Source: Verrucomicrobiia bacterium (GTDB lineage Bacteria > Verrucomicrobiota > Verrucomicrobiia > Limisphaerales > UBA11358). From it: a stretch of 64,000 nucleotides of DNA. A model generated the notes under the pieces. That model was not told where the DNA came from. It searched no databases and saw nothing but the letters and a program-made list of their open reading frames with translations. Shown here piece by piece: positions 18,687 through 26,994 of this stretch (its first letter is position 1; every line of letters begins with the position of its first letter). Made by a program: the position numbers and the translations under genes. The DNA is taken from assembly GCA_031290985.1 (NCBI GenBank), contig JARLJW010000084.1, positions 1 to 64,000 on the forward strand. The letters are read 5' to 3'.

Positions 18687-19207
18687 ACCGGGAATTCCGC
18701 CCACTTCAAGCCGAGGAAATCGCCCGGGCTTTCCGGGAAGAAGGGGTGGATTATCTTTTCATCGGCAAGAGCGGTGCGATTCTTCTCGGTTATCCCGGCA
18801 CGACGCAGGACGTGGATATTTTTCCCGCGCGCACGCCGGAGAACGGACGCTGCATCGTCGCCGCGTTGCGGAAACTGGATTTTGAAATTGATGTGGAACT
18901 GGAACGCGAGATTGTCGCGGGCAAAGATTTCGTGCAGATCAAAACCGGACCGTTTGATGTGGATCTGGTTTTTGCGCCAGACGGCATCAGCAGTTTTGCC
19001 AAGGCCAAAGCACGGGGTGTGCGGGAAGGAATTTTCCAGATCGCCAGCCTGCGCGACATCATTGCCAGCAAACGCGCCAGCGGACGCAAGAAGGACGAGA
19101 TTGAACTCCCGTTGTTGGAAAATTTCCGCGTCGAATACGAGAAGCTTCACCCGCCGCCGCTCCGTTCGGCAGCCGACATCGCCCGGAAAAAATCTCGCGG
19201 CAAATGA
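18683..19207 (+). CDS. Nucleotidyltransferase (AbiEii/MNT-like fold)
   Basis: A 174-residue protein of the DNA polymerase-beta-type nucleotidyltransferase superfamily. The core is YLFIGKSGAILLGYPGTTQDVDIFP (about residues 24-48). Here G-K-S-G replaces the usual G-S motif, and D-V-D supplies the two metal ligands; a third acidic strand is FDVDLVF (about 91-97). LRDIIASKRASGRKKDE is the helix seen in many AbiEii-related proteins. Such enzymes add nucleotides to tRNA or proteins and often act as toxin or antitoxin. It is coupled to the 72-residue gene upstream and lies in the block flanked by the 67-bp repeats, so it is probably an acquired module. Confidence 0.7.
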   Translation: MNREFRPLQAEEIARAFREEGVDYLFIGKSGAILLGYPGTTQDVDIFPARTPENGRCIVAALRKLDFEIDVELEREIVAGKDFVQIKTGPFDVDLVFAPDGISSFAKAKARGVREGIFQIASLRDIIASKRASGRKKDEIELPLLENFRVEYEKLHPPPLRSAADIARKKSRGK

Positions 19208-19216
19208 TTTTGCGCC

Positions 19217-20221
19217 GTGAATTTTAAAACCCTCCCCAAAATCGACCTGCACCTGCACCTCGACGGCGCGATCCGCGTCGCGACCATCGCCGCGCTGGGC
19301 GATGAGTTGGGCATCAAACTGCCGAGTTACGACCCCAAGGAACTCGCCAAACATGTGCAGGTGAACCGCGATTGCCGCTGCCTCGGGGATTTTCTGAAAC
19401 GCTTCGAGGTGTTCTATCCCCTGCTGGCTTTCGCCCGGACCCAGGAACGCATCGCCTACGAACTGTGCGAAGACTGCGCGCGCGACAACGTGATCTATTT
19501 CGAGGCGCGCTTCGCCCCCGCGCTCTGCCAGAGTCCCATGTTCACGATGGAGGATGCCGTGCTCGCCGCGCTGGAGGGTTTCCGCCGCGGCCAGCGTGAT
19601 TTCGGCGTGCGCTGCGGCACCATCCTCTGCTGTTACCGCTCCCTCTCCGTGCCGGAAAACATCGAAGTCGTGAAACTCGCACACAAGTACCGCGACCAGG
19701 GCGTCGTCGGCATTGATCTGGCGGGTGATGAGAATCATTTTTCCGCGATGCCCCATGCGGAGGCGTTCGCGCTGGCCCGCAAGCTGGAGATTCCCATCAC
19801 CATCCACGCGGGCGAGGGCGGCGATTCCGACCACATCCGCGAGGCGGTGTTCACGCACGGCGCCACGCGCATCGGCCACGGCGTCAGCCTGCAAAACGAT
19901 CCCGAACTGCTCAAGGCCGTGCGCGACCGCGGCACGACTTTCGAGATCTGCCTGACGAGCAATCTGCAGACCTGCACCGTGCCATCCATCTCGGCGCACC
20001 CGTTCCGGAAATTCTTGGACGAGCAGGTCCGCGTGACCCTGAACACGGATGACCCCGCCATCAGCAACCTCACGTTGACGGATGAATTCGCCCTGGCCGC
20101 CCGTGAATTCAGGCTGCAACCAGCCGAGGTGCGTGGACTGTTGCTGAACGCGGCGCACGCGGCGTTCGGCCCGGCTTCCCTGCGCCACGAACTGGCCGGC
20201 AAATTTGAACACCTGCCCTGA
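19217..20221 (+). CDS. add: Adenosine deaminase
   Basis: The 334-residue zinc enzyme deaminates adenosine (or a related purine) to inosine. The motifs are KIDLHLHLDGAIR (two metal His), TIHAGEGG (His and the catalytic Glu region), RIGHGV and LNTDDPAIS (metal Asp). Length is usual. The start is GTG at 19217, just before the repeat copy; in the ancestral arrangement a TTG overlapping the hemN stop would have been used. The insertion therefore gave add a new start codon and leader, and may have uncoupled it from hemN translation. Confidence 0.9.
   Translation: MNFKTLPKIDLHLHLDGAIRVATIAALGDELGIKLPSYDPKELAKHVQVNRDCRCLGDFLKRFEVFYPLLAFARTQERIAYELCEDCARDNVIYFEARFAPALCQSPMFTMEDAVLAALEGFRRGQRDFGVRCGTILCCYRSLSVPENIEVVKLAHKYRDQGVVGIDLAGDENHFSAMPHAEAFALARKLEIPITIHAGEGGDSDHIREAVFTHGATRIGHGVSLQNDPELLKAVRDRGTTFEICLTSNLQTCTVPSISAHPFRKFLDEQVRVTLNTDDPAISNLTLTDEFALAAREFRLQPAEVRGLLLNAAHAAFGPASLRHELAGKFEHLP
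19218..19284. repeat. Perfect 67-bp direct repeat, right copy
   Basis: Identical to 18361-18427; it covers codons 1-23 of add. It is the right border of the inserted block. Confidence 0.95.
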
Positions 20222-20302
20222 CCATCGAGGCTGGCGTTCCATGGCTTTTTTCGGCATTTTATCCGTAGTATTCGTAACAGGCCGCGATTTGCGGTCGTAA
20301 AT

Positions 20303-21283
20303 ATGTTCATGGATGATTTGATTTTATCGGCCACCAACACGTGGCTGTCCGCCATCAACCGGCCCATGGTGCGCGGTTACCGGGGTGCGCACGGGCGGCC
20401 GCCCGACATTGCCTGTCCCTCCAGCTATACTGAGCGGATGTTCTGGCGGAAGGTTGTTGATCGCAACCCCGACTTTGCGATGTTTTCCGACAAGCTGGCC
20501 ACCAAGGATTATCTGCGCCGCGTCTGCCCGGAACTTCCCGTGCCCCGCACGCTCTGGGTCGGTTCATCCGCCGCTGACATTCCAGATGAATTATTGCAAC
20601 AGGATGTCTTCGTGAAAGCGAACCACGGAAGCTCTTTTAATTTCCGCACCCGTGGCCGGCCCTGTGAACGGGCGGAGTTGTGCCGCCTGACCAACGGATG
20701 GCTCGCCACCAATTACGGGGTCGATAGTGGCGAATGGCCTTACGCCTTGGTGCAGCGAAAACTTTTTGTGGAGGAGCCGGTGGGCGATGCCGGAGCGGAC
20801 CTGCTGGAATTAAGCATCCGCGCCAGTAATGGCAAACCCATCCTTGGTTCCGTGCTGGGCAAATCCAAACTGCCCGGTCAATGGGCGTATTATCTGGATG
20901 CCGATGGCGCGCCAACCTGGGGCATGAGTGACCCGGAGGGAAGTGCCATTGTTCCGTTGCCACCCGGCTTGAACATTTTGGAGCCCTATCGTCGAGCCGT
21001 GCAATTCACCCGGCGGTTGAGCATCGGGGTGGACTACGCGCGGTTTGATTTTTTTTGGAATGGAACCCGATTATACGGCGGAGAAATCACCCTGTTTCCC
21101 GCCGGTGGCACCCTCGATCCTACGCATTCGCAATGTCATCGGATCATTCGCGAAGGCTGGGACTTGCGGGAATCGCATTTTTTGAAAACCCCTCAAAGCG
21201 GACTAAAACGGATTTACGCCGGGGCGCTGCGCCGGCGCTTGAACCGGGATCGCGCCGGCCTGAAAAATAATCATCCCGCATGA
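20303..21283 (+). CDS. ATP-grasp protein of the TupA type
   Basis: A 326-residue protein resembling the TupA-like ATP-grasp family, known from teichuronopeptide and surface polysaccharide clusters. The typical elements in order are YTERMFWRKVVDRNPDFAMF followed by DKLATKDYLRR, the ATP-binding strand VFVKANHGSSFN, and the metal-binding end YARFDFFWNGTRLYGGE. GGTLDPTHSQ comes last. The family joins amino acids or sugars using ATP. Its stop overlaps the start of hemG (ATGA), so it is co-translated with a heme enzyme, an unusual place for it. The start may be Met1 or Met3. Confidence 0.7.
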   Translation: MFMDDLILSATNTWLSAINRPMVRGYRGAHGRPPDIACPSSYTERMFWRKVVDRNPDFAMFSDKLATKDYLRRVCPELPVPRTLWVGSSAADIPDELLQQDVFVKANHGSSFNFRTRGRPCERAELCRLTNGWLATNYGVDSGEWPYALVQRKLFVEEPVGDAGADLLELSIRASNGKPILGSVLGKSKLPGQWAYYLDADGAPTWGMSDPEGSAIVPLPPGLNILEPYRRAVQFTRRLSIGVDYARFDFFWNGTRLYGGEITLFPAGGTLDPTHSQCHRIIREGWDLRESHFLKTPQSGLKRIYAGALRRRLNRDRAGLKNNHPA

Positions 21284-22638
21284 AATCCGTCGCCATCATC
21301 GGTGCCGGCATCACCGGGCTGACCGCCGCCTTTTACCTGAAACGCGCGGGCGTGCCGGTCACCCTCTTCGAGGCCGGCGACCGCGCCGGCGGCGTCATCC
21401 AGTCGGTCCGCCAAAACGGCTTTCTGGCGGAATACGGGCCGAACACCCTCCTCGAAACCTCGCCCAAAATCGCGCAGCTCATCCGCGATGCCGGGCTGGC
21501 TGCGCGCAAGCTCGCCACGGACCCGCAGGCCGAGGCGCGTTACGTCGTGCGCTACGGTCGCCCGATCGAAATGCCCGGCACGCCGCCGGGATTTTTCACC
21601 ACGCCGCTGTTCACCACCCGGGCCAAGTTCGCCGTATTGCGCGAGCCGTTCATCAAGCCGCGCCGCGACGGCGTGGAGGAAAGCATCGCGCAGTTCGTCG
21701 TGCGCCGCTTCAACCAGGAATTTCTCGACCACGCCATCGATGCCCTCGTCGCGGGCATTTACGCGGGCGACCCGCACCAGCTCTCGCTGCCGCACGCCTT
21801 TCCCAAACTCAAGGCGCTCGAGGACAATTACGGCTCGATGATCAAGGGACAGATTTTTGGCGCGCGCGACCGGAAAAAATCCGGTGAAGTGGCCAAGGAC
21901 CGTGCGCCCAAATTCTCGTTCGATGAAGGCCTGCAGGTTTTGACGGACACCCTGGCCGCGCACCTGGGTGACTCGCTAAAGCTGAACACGCCGGTCACCG
22001 CCCTGATGCGCACCGATGCCGGCTGGCGGGTGACGGCGGCGGGCGAGGCGCAGGAATTTGGCACGGTGCTCTACTGCGGCACGGCGTACCGGCTGGCGGA
22101 ACTGAAGATTGAGGCTCCGGCGGCGCTGGACCTGTCGGCATTTTCCGAAATCATTTATCCGCCGGTGACCAGCGTGGTGCTGGGGTTCCGGCGCGAGGAC
22201 GTGACGCATCCGTGCGGCGGATTCGGGATGTTGATCCCCAAGATCGAGGGGTTCAAAATTCTGGGCACGATTTTTTCATCGGCCCTGTTTCCGAACCGCG
22301 CGCCGGCCGGCCACATTACGCTCACGAGTTATATCGGCGGCGCAAGGTATCCGGAACTGGCATTGCTGCCCGCGGATCAGGTGGTTGAACTGGTGCTCGC
22401 CGACCTGCGCCGGCTGCTGGGCGTGAAAGGCAATCCGGTGTTCACGCACACCAAGGTGTGGCCCAGGGCAATTCCGCAGTACAACGTCGGCTACGGCAAA
22501 TACCGGCAGTTGTTGACCGACCTGGAAGCCGCCGCACCCGGCCTGTTTTTTGCCGGTTGCTACCGCGACGGTGTTTCGCTGGGCGATTCCATCGTGTCCG
22601 GCGTCAACATCGCCGGACGCATTGGCCAGGGATGCTGA
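21280..22638 (+). CDS. hemG: Protoporphyrinogen oxidase (HemG/HemY type)
   Basis: A 452-residue FAD-dependent oxidase that converts protoporphyrinogen IX to protoporphyrin IX (some relatives oxidise coproporphyrinogen). The dinucleotide motif GAGITGLTAAFYLKRAG comes first, with the second-strand acid in TLFEAGDRAGG; FLAEYGPNTLLE and AGIYAGDPHQLSLPHAFP are typical. The C-terminal FAD block is FAGCYRDGVSLGDSIVSG. Length and motifs match the oxygen-dependent HemY/PPOX group. It sits before hemH and is coupled to the ATP-grasp gene upstream. Confidence 0.93.
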   Translation: MKSVAIIGAGITGLTAAFYLKRAGVPVTLFEAGDRAGGVIQSVRQNGFLAEYGPNTLLETSPKIAQLIRDAGLAARKLATDPQAEARYVVRYGRPIEMPGTPPGFFTTPLFTTRAKFAVLREPFIKPRRDGVEESIAQFVVRRFNQEFLDHAIDALVAGIYAGDPHQLSLPHAFPKLKALEDNYGSMIKGQIFGARDRKKSGEVAKDRAPKFSFDEGLQVLTDTLAAHLGDSLKLNTPVTALMRTDAGWRVTAAGEAQEFGTVLYCGTAYRLAELKIEAPAALDLSAFSEIIYPPVTSVVLGFRREDVTHPCGGFGMLIPKIEGFKILGTIFSSALFPNRAPAGHITLTSYIGGARYPELALLPADQVVELVLADLRRLLGVKGNPVFTHTKVWPRAIPQYNVGYGKYRQLLTDLEAAAPGLFFAGCYRDGVSLGDSIVSGVNIAGRIGQGC

Positions 22639-22700
22639 TGCTAGATATGTGTTTTATCCATGTGCATCCAGGTTGATCTGTGGTTAAACTTTTTCAGCGT

Positions 22701-23720
22701 ATGAGCAAAGCTATTCTCCTCGTCAACCTGGGTTCGCCCGACTCGCCGTCCGTGCCGGACGTGCGGCGGTATCTGAACGAATTCCTGATGGACGGGCGCG
22801 TCATCGACACCGCATGGCCCATCCGCCGCCTCGTGGTCGGCCTGATCCTCATCAACCGCCCCAAGGAATCCGGCCATGCCTACGAGAAGGTCTGGACCAA
22901 GGACGGCTCCCCGCTCATCGTCTCCAGCCGCAACGTCCAGAAGCTGCTGGCCGCGCGCCTCACCGTGCCGGTGGAACTGGCCATGCGCTACCAAAACCCG
23001 TCCATCGAGTCCGCCGTGAAAAATCTCGCCGCCCAGGGCGCCACGGACGTGCTGCTCATCCCCATGTTTCCGCATTACGCGATGTCCAGCTACGAGACCG
23101 CCGTCGTGCGCGTGCAGGAGGTCGCCGCAAAACTCGCGCCGGCGATGAAGCTTACCGTGCAGCCGCCGTATTATAACGACCCGGATTACATCGCGGCGCT
23201 GGTGGCGAGCGCGGCGAACTTTTTAAAGTCAGACTACGACCACCTGCTGTTCAGCTATCACGGCATCCCGGAAAGGCATTTGCGCAAGTCCGACCCGACC
23301 GGCTGCCACTGTCTGGCGACGACCGATTGCTGCGAAACCGCCAGCCCGGCGCACGCGACGTGTTACCGCGCACAATGCTTCGCCACCACGGCGGCGTTCG
23401 TCAAGCTGGCGGGCGTGCCGAAGGAAAAATATTCCGTCTCGTTCCAGTCCCGGCTCGGCAAGGATCCCTGGTTAAAGCCCTACACGGATTATGAGCTGCC
23501 GCGCCTCGCGATCGAGGGCAAAAAGAAGATGCTCGTGATCTGCCCGGCCTTTGTATCCGACTGCCTGGAGACCATCGAGGAGATCGGGATGCGCGGCTAC
23601 GAAGAGTTTGCCGCCGGCGGCGGCAAGGATTACACGCGCATACCGTGCATGAACGAGCATCCGCAATGGATCAACGCGCTGGAAAAAATGGCGCAGTCCT
23701 TCCTGGGAGCGGGCCGTTAA
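22701..23720 (+). CDS. hemH: Ferrochelatase with an internal cysteine cluster
   Basis: The 339-residue enzyme inserts iron into protoporphyrin IX. LVNLGSPDSPSVPDVRRYL is the usual start, the catalytic His187 lies in SYHGIPERH, and CLETIEEIG is the late conserved block. Between them, Cys202, Cys204, Cys210, Cys211, Cys221 and Cys226 form a dense cluster. Some bacterial ferrochelatases carry a [2Fe-2S] cluster within the chain, and this could be one. I start at the ATG 22701 (MSKAIL), since the upstream GTG lies in repeat-like DNA. It ends the heme cluster. Confidence 0.95.
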   Translation: MSKAILLVNLGSPDSPSVPDVRRYLNEFLMDGRVIDTAWPIRRLVVGLILINRPKESGHAYEKVWTKDGSPLIVSSRNVQKLLAARLTVPVELAMRYQNPSIESAVKNLAAQGATDVLLIPMFPHYAMSSYETAVVRVQEVAAKLAPAMKLTVQPPYYNDPDYIAALVASAANFLKSDYDHLLFSYHGIPERHLRKSDPTGCHCLATTDCCETASPAHATCYRAQCFATTAAFVKLAGVPKEKYSVSFQSRLGKDPWLKPYTDYELPRLAIEGKKKMLVICPAFVSDCLETIEEIGMRGYEEFAAGGGKDYTRIPCMNEHPQWINALEKMAQSFLGAGR

Positions 23721-23748
23721 GACATTGGTCCCAGATCACCACCGAAGT

Positions 23749-23946
23749 TTAGAGCGGTTAAAGAAAAGTTGTAGCCATTCGGAGCGAGGATTTTTGGGTT
23801 TTGGCGAACGGTGCCGATCATCGGCCTTTGGCGAAGGAGCGGGTTTAAATAACCCCGTGACTGAGCCAAAACGAAGCCAAAACCCAAAAAGACCGCCCTC
23901 ACTCTTTCCCAACCGAATGGCTACAACTTTTCTTTAACTGCTCTAA
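23749..23946. mobile_element. MITE-like element with 34-bp terminal inverted repeats
   Basis: The ends, 23749-23782 and 23913-23946, are inverted copies with one mismatch in 34. Inside, a second perfect pair of 15 bp (23791-23805 and 23876-23890) is also inverted. There is no gene within the 198 bp, and no obvious target duplication. It lies between the convergent hemH and the RidA-fold gene. Confidence 0.7.
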
Positions 23947-24129
23947 TCTGCGCGTTGGCGGCGTGGCCATCCCGGGTGGAACCATCTCGGAAATTTACGG
24001 CTCCTCTATCTGTCGTCCATTCGGCACACCGGTTTATCCGCCCCCGGCCTCTTTCCAACCGAACGGCTGCGGTATTTCTGAAAATGCGCGGATCCTTGGC
24101 GGATCCGGGTGCGCCATGGGCCTCGCGGC
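23947..24129. other. Intergenic remainder after the MITE-like element
   Basis: I see no gene here. The only notable structure is a short direct repeat of 'gcggatcc' (about 24092-24109). Confidence 0.4.
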
Positions 24130-25236
24130 TCAGATTTTCATTTCCGCGTCGGCTTCCAGTTCAAACAGCAGGTCATCCCGGCAGACGTCGCACTGTGCCG
24201 TCGGAATGGCCAGCTTCACCGACGGGTTCGCGGCGAGCCATTCGACAAAAAACTGAGCATCGGCGGAATGGCGAAAATAGGCGGTGGCCCGGGTGAGGTC
24301 CGCAAATGTTAATCCCCGCGAGCGCAGGATCGCCTCCACCACATCCATCGTCAGCTCGATCTGCTTGCGGACATCGCCCACCCACAAGGTTTTCCCGCCG
24401 TGCGCGATGCTGGCCGTGCCGGAAATGAACAGGCGCCGGCCGCTGCTGGAGGCAATCTCCATCGCCCGGCTGAAAGTGCTGTTGTAGGCCGGCGCGGGGC
24501 ATTGCAGCGGTGAGGCGATCTCTTTCGCCTGTGTCGATGCGTTCAATGGCCGGACGGCCCAGGCCGCCAGCATGAGCGCGGTGCCGTCAGGATTTTTAGC
24601 GCCGACCCCGGTGCTGGCCGGTGCCGACCCCGAACGAAATTTTACTCCCGAATAGATTTTCGTCCGCGCCGGATTGAAGTCGTCATACCAGGACAGGATG
24701 TTTTCCAGAAAGAACCAGGTCCGCACGATGTCGGCGAGTTCAAACCCTGCCTGCCGCAAAATCGTCTGCAGATTTTCAAGCACCTCCGTGGTTTGTGCGG
24801 CGGGCGGGAGAGTTTTGCCGGCCGGCGTCAGGCCGCCGAGGAGGCATTGCCGCGCGCCGCCTTCCGTAAAAATGGAGCCGATGACCCGTCCCCCGGATTC
24901 GATGCGCTCCACATCGCCGGTGAACGCGTAAGCCTGCATGCCCGCAACCGGGCTGCCGTCGCACGCCGCGCCCTCCACCCACGTGATCGGAAAATTCAGG
25001 CGGCCAAAAGCACTGCGCAGCGCATCCAGAGTTGCGGAGTGTGCGCCAACCTTGCCATAGACCAGCAGATGCACCAGCGTCGCGCCCTGCGTGTGCAGGG
25101 ACTGGGCCAGCCGCCGGCAGAGCCCGGGAATTTCTTCATTGGGTTGCGGACGGAACGTGAGGGAAAGGAGCTCATCCGTCCTGATTGCAGGCTCCGTTGC
25201 CGGAGCCGCTCCCGGATTGGTAACGGGTAACGACAT
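24130..25236 (-). CDS. RidA/YjgF-fold protein, probably two domains (chorismatase-like)
   Basis: A 368-residue cytoplasmic protein. The segment from about 130 to 235 has RidA features (ARQCLLGGLTPA, TTEVLENLQTILRQAGFELADIVRTWFFLENI). The segment from about 255 to 360 repeats them (RRLFISGTASIAHGG, QIELTMDVVEAILRSRGLTFADLTRATAYFR). Two such domains in one chain, with the WYDDFNPARTKIY connection, recall the chorismatase (FkbO/Hyg5) group, which cleaves chorismate. Many relatives remain uncharacterised. It lies alone, convergent with hemH and divergent from the DUF1549 gene. Confidence 0.6.
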   Translation of the reverse strand: MSLPVTNPGAAPATEPAIRTDELLSLTFRPQPNEEIPGLCRRLAQSLHTQGATLVHLLVYGKVGAHSATLDALRSAFGRLNFPITWVEGAACDGSPVAGMQAYAFTGDVERIESGGRVIGSIFTEGGARQCLLGGLTPAGKTLPPAAQTTEVLENLQTILRQAGFELADIVRTWFFLENILSWYDDFNPARTKIYSGVKFRSGSAPASTGVGAKNPDGTALMLAAWAVRPLNASTQAKEIASPLQCPAPAYNSTFSRAMEIASSSGRRLFISGTASIAHGGKTLWVGDVRKQIELTMDVVEAILRSRGLTFADLTRATAYFRHSADAQFFVEWLAANPSVKLAIPTAQCDVCRDDLLFELEADAEMKI

Positions 25237-25394
25237 CGCCTTATTCGACGGGCGGCCGGCCAGAATGGTTACAAGTAAAACTATCCTTAATTTTTAAAAG
25301 AATTTAGATGCCTAATCATATCTTGTCATCAAGTTGCCAAAAACCGTGTCGTTTTTTCTGAAGCTTTTGCAATTGCACAGCGTCTGTTCTGTTG

Positions 25395-26981
25395 ATGAAT
25401 CATCGCGCCGGCAACCTCGCCCTCCGCACTCTCGCGCTGATGGCGGGATTGTTTTTTTGCGCCGCGAACAGTTTCGCCGCCACGCCCTTTGAAAACGACG
25501 CCGCGCCGATCCCGCAGAACCAGATCGATGAACTCGTGTTCGCCCGGCTGCAGGCCTTGAACATCCCGCCGGCGCACCTGTGTTCCGATGCGGTGTTTGT
25601 CCGGCGTGTTTCCCTCGATGTCACCGGCACCCTGCCCACGGCGGCCGAGGCGCGGCAGTTCATCCTCGACCGCAGCCCCGACAAGCGCCGCGTGCTGATC
25701 GACCGGTTGCTGGCGCGCGACGAGTACGCCGATTATCTCGCCTTGAAATGGGGCGACGTGCTCCGCATCAAGGCCGAATTCCCCATCAACCTCTGGCCGA
25801 ATGCCGCGCAGTCCTACCACCGCTGGATCCATGACGCGATCCGCGACAACCGGCCATGGAACGAGGTCGCCCATGACCTGCTCACCGCCAGCGGCAGCGA
25901 TTTTGAAAATCCCCCCGTGAATTTTTACCGGGCGATGCAAAACCGCACGCCCTCCGGCATCGCCCAGACCGTCGCGCTGACGTTTCTCGGTGAACGGGCG
26001 GAACACTGGCCGTCCAACGACCTCGCCCGGCTCGCGGTGTTCTTCGCCAACACCGGTTATAAATCCACCGCCGAGTGGAAGGAGGAGATCGTGTTCTTCA
26101 ATCCCGCCGCCACCAATGACGGCGCATTGCAGGGCGCGCCGCGAACCGCCGTTTTGCCGGACGGCTCGAAGGTGAAGCTTTCGCCGGACCAGGACCCGCG
26201 CGCCGTCTTTTCCAAATGGCTGGTGCAGGACCCGCAGTTTGCGCGGAACGTCGTCAATCGCGCGTGGTCGTGGCTCCTCGGCCGCGGCATCGTCCACGAG
26301 CCGGATGATTTCCGGGCGGACAATCCGCCCGCCAATCCGGAACTGCTCGCGTATCTGGAAAAGGAATTTGTTTCGTCCGGTTATGATTTCAAGCAGCTCT
26401 ACCGGCTGATCTTGAATTCCACGACGTATCAGCTCGCCTCGATTCCGGCGGGCAACCACCCGGCGGCGGCCGAGAATTTTGCGTTCTATCCGCTGCGCCG
26501 GCTGGAGGCGGAAGTGCTGATCGATGCGCTGGACCAGATCACCGGCGCGAATGAAAAATATTCCAGCGCCATCCCCGAGCCCTACACGTTCATCCCCGAC
26601 AACCTGCGCTCCATCGCGCTGCCGGACGGCAGCATCAGCAGCTCGTTCCTCGAGATGTTCGGCCGCCCGGCGCGGGACACCGGGCTGGAATCGGAGCGCA
26701 ACAACCGCATCACCGCCGCGCAAAAACTGAGCCTGCTCAACTCCAGCGTGATGCAGAAAAAAATCGAGGCGAGCCGGATGATTGATTTTCAAACGTCCTC
26801 CAACCGTCCGCCGGCGGAGGTCGCCACGGGCATGTATCTGGGGATTCTTTCGCGGTTTCCGACCGCGGCGGAAATCCGGACGGCGTCGGAGTATTTCCAA
26901 TCCGGCATCGGCAAACGCCAGGCCGCCGTGGACCTGGCGTGGGCGTTGATGAACAGCACGGAATTCCTTTACCGGCACTGA
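25395..26981 (+). CDS. Secreted DUF1549/DUF1553 protein
   Basis: A 528-residue exported protein with a signal peptide (cut near SFA-AT). DUF1549 covers about residues 40-240: IDELVFARLQALNIPPA, RRVSLDVTGTLPTAAE, DRLLARDEYADYLALKWGD. DUF1553 covers about 265-510: FARNVVNRAWSWLLGRGIV, PELLAYLEKEFVSSGYDFKQLYR, PLRRLEAE. The pair is typical of Planctomycetes and Verrucomicrobia, where many paralogues lie before DUF1501 genes; the biochemical role is unknown, perhaps in polymer breakdown at the cell surface. The DUF1501 gene begins 13 bases after its stop. Confidence 0.88.
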   Translation: MNHRAGNLALRTLALMAGLFFCAANSFAATPFENDAAPIPQNQIDELVFARLQALNIPPAHLCSDAVFVRRVSLDVTGTLPTAAEARQFILDRSPDKRRVLIDRLLARDEYADYLALKWGDVLRIKAEFPINLWPNAAQSYHRWIHDAIRDNRPWNEVAHDLLTASGSDFENPPVNFYRAMQNRTPSGIAQTVALTFLGERAEHWPSNDLARLAVFFANTGYKSTAEWKEEIVFFNPAATNDGALQGAPRTAVLPDGSKVKLSPDQDPRAVFSKWLVQDPQFARNVVNRAWSWLLGRGIVHEPDDFRADNPPANPELLAYLEKEFVSSGYDFKQLYRLILNSTTYQLASIPAGNHPAAAENFAFYPLRRLEAEVLIDALDQITGANEKYSSAIPEPYTFIPDNLRSIALPDGSISSSFLEMFGRPARDTGLESERNNRITAAQKLSLLNSSVMQKKIEASRMIDFQTSSNRPPAEVATGMYLGILSRFPTAAEIRTASEYFQSGIGKRQAAVDLAWALMNSTEFLYRH

Positions 26982-26994
26982 AACCAAACCGCGT

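Noticed and set aside
18572-20257. A 561-codon minus-strand frame across the inserted block and add
   Set aside because: It is antisense to adenosine deaminase and the nucleotidyltransferase, both with clear motifs.
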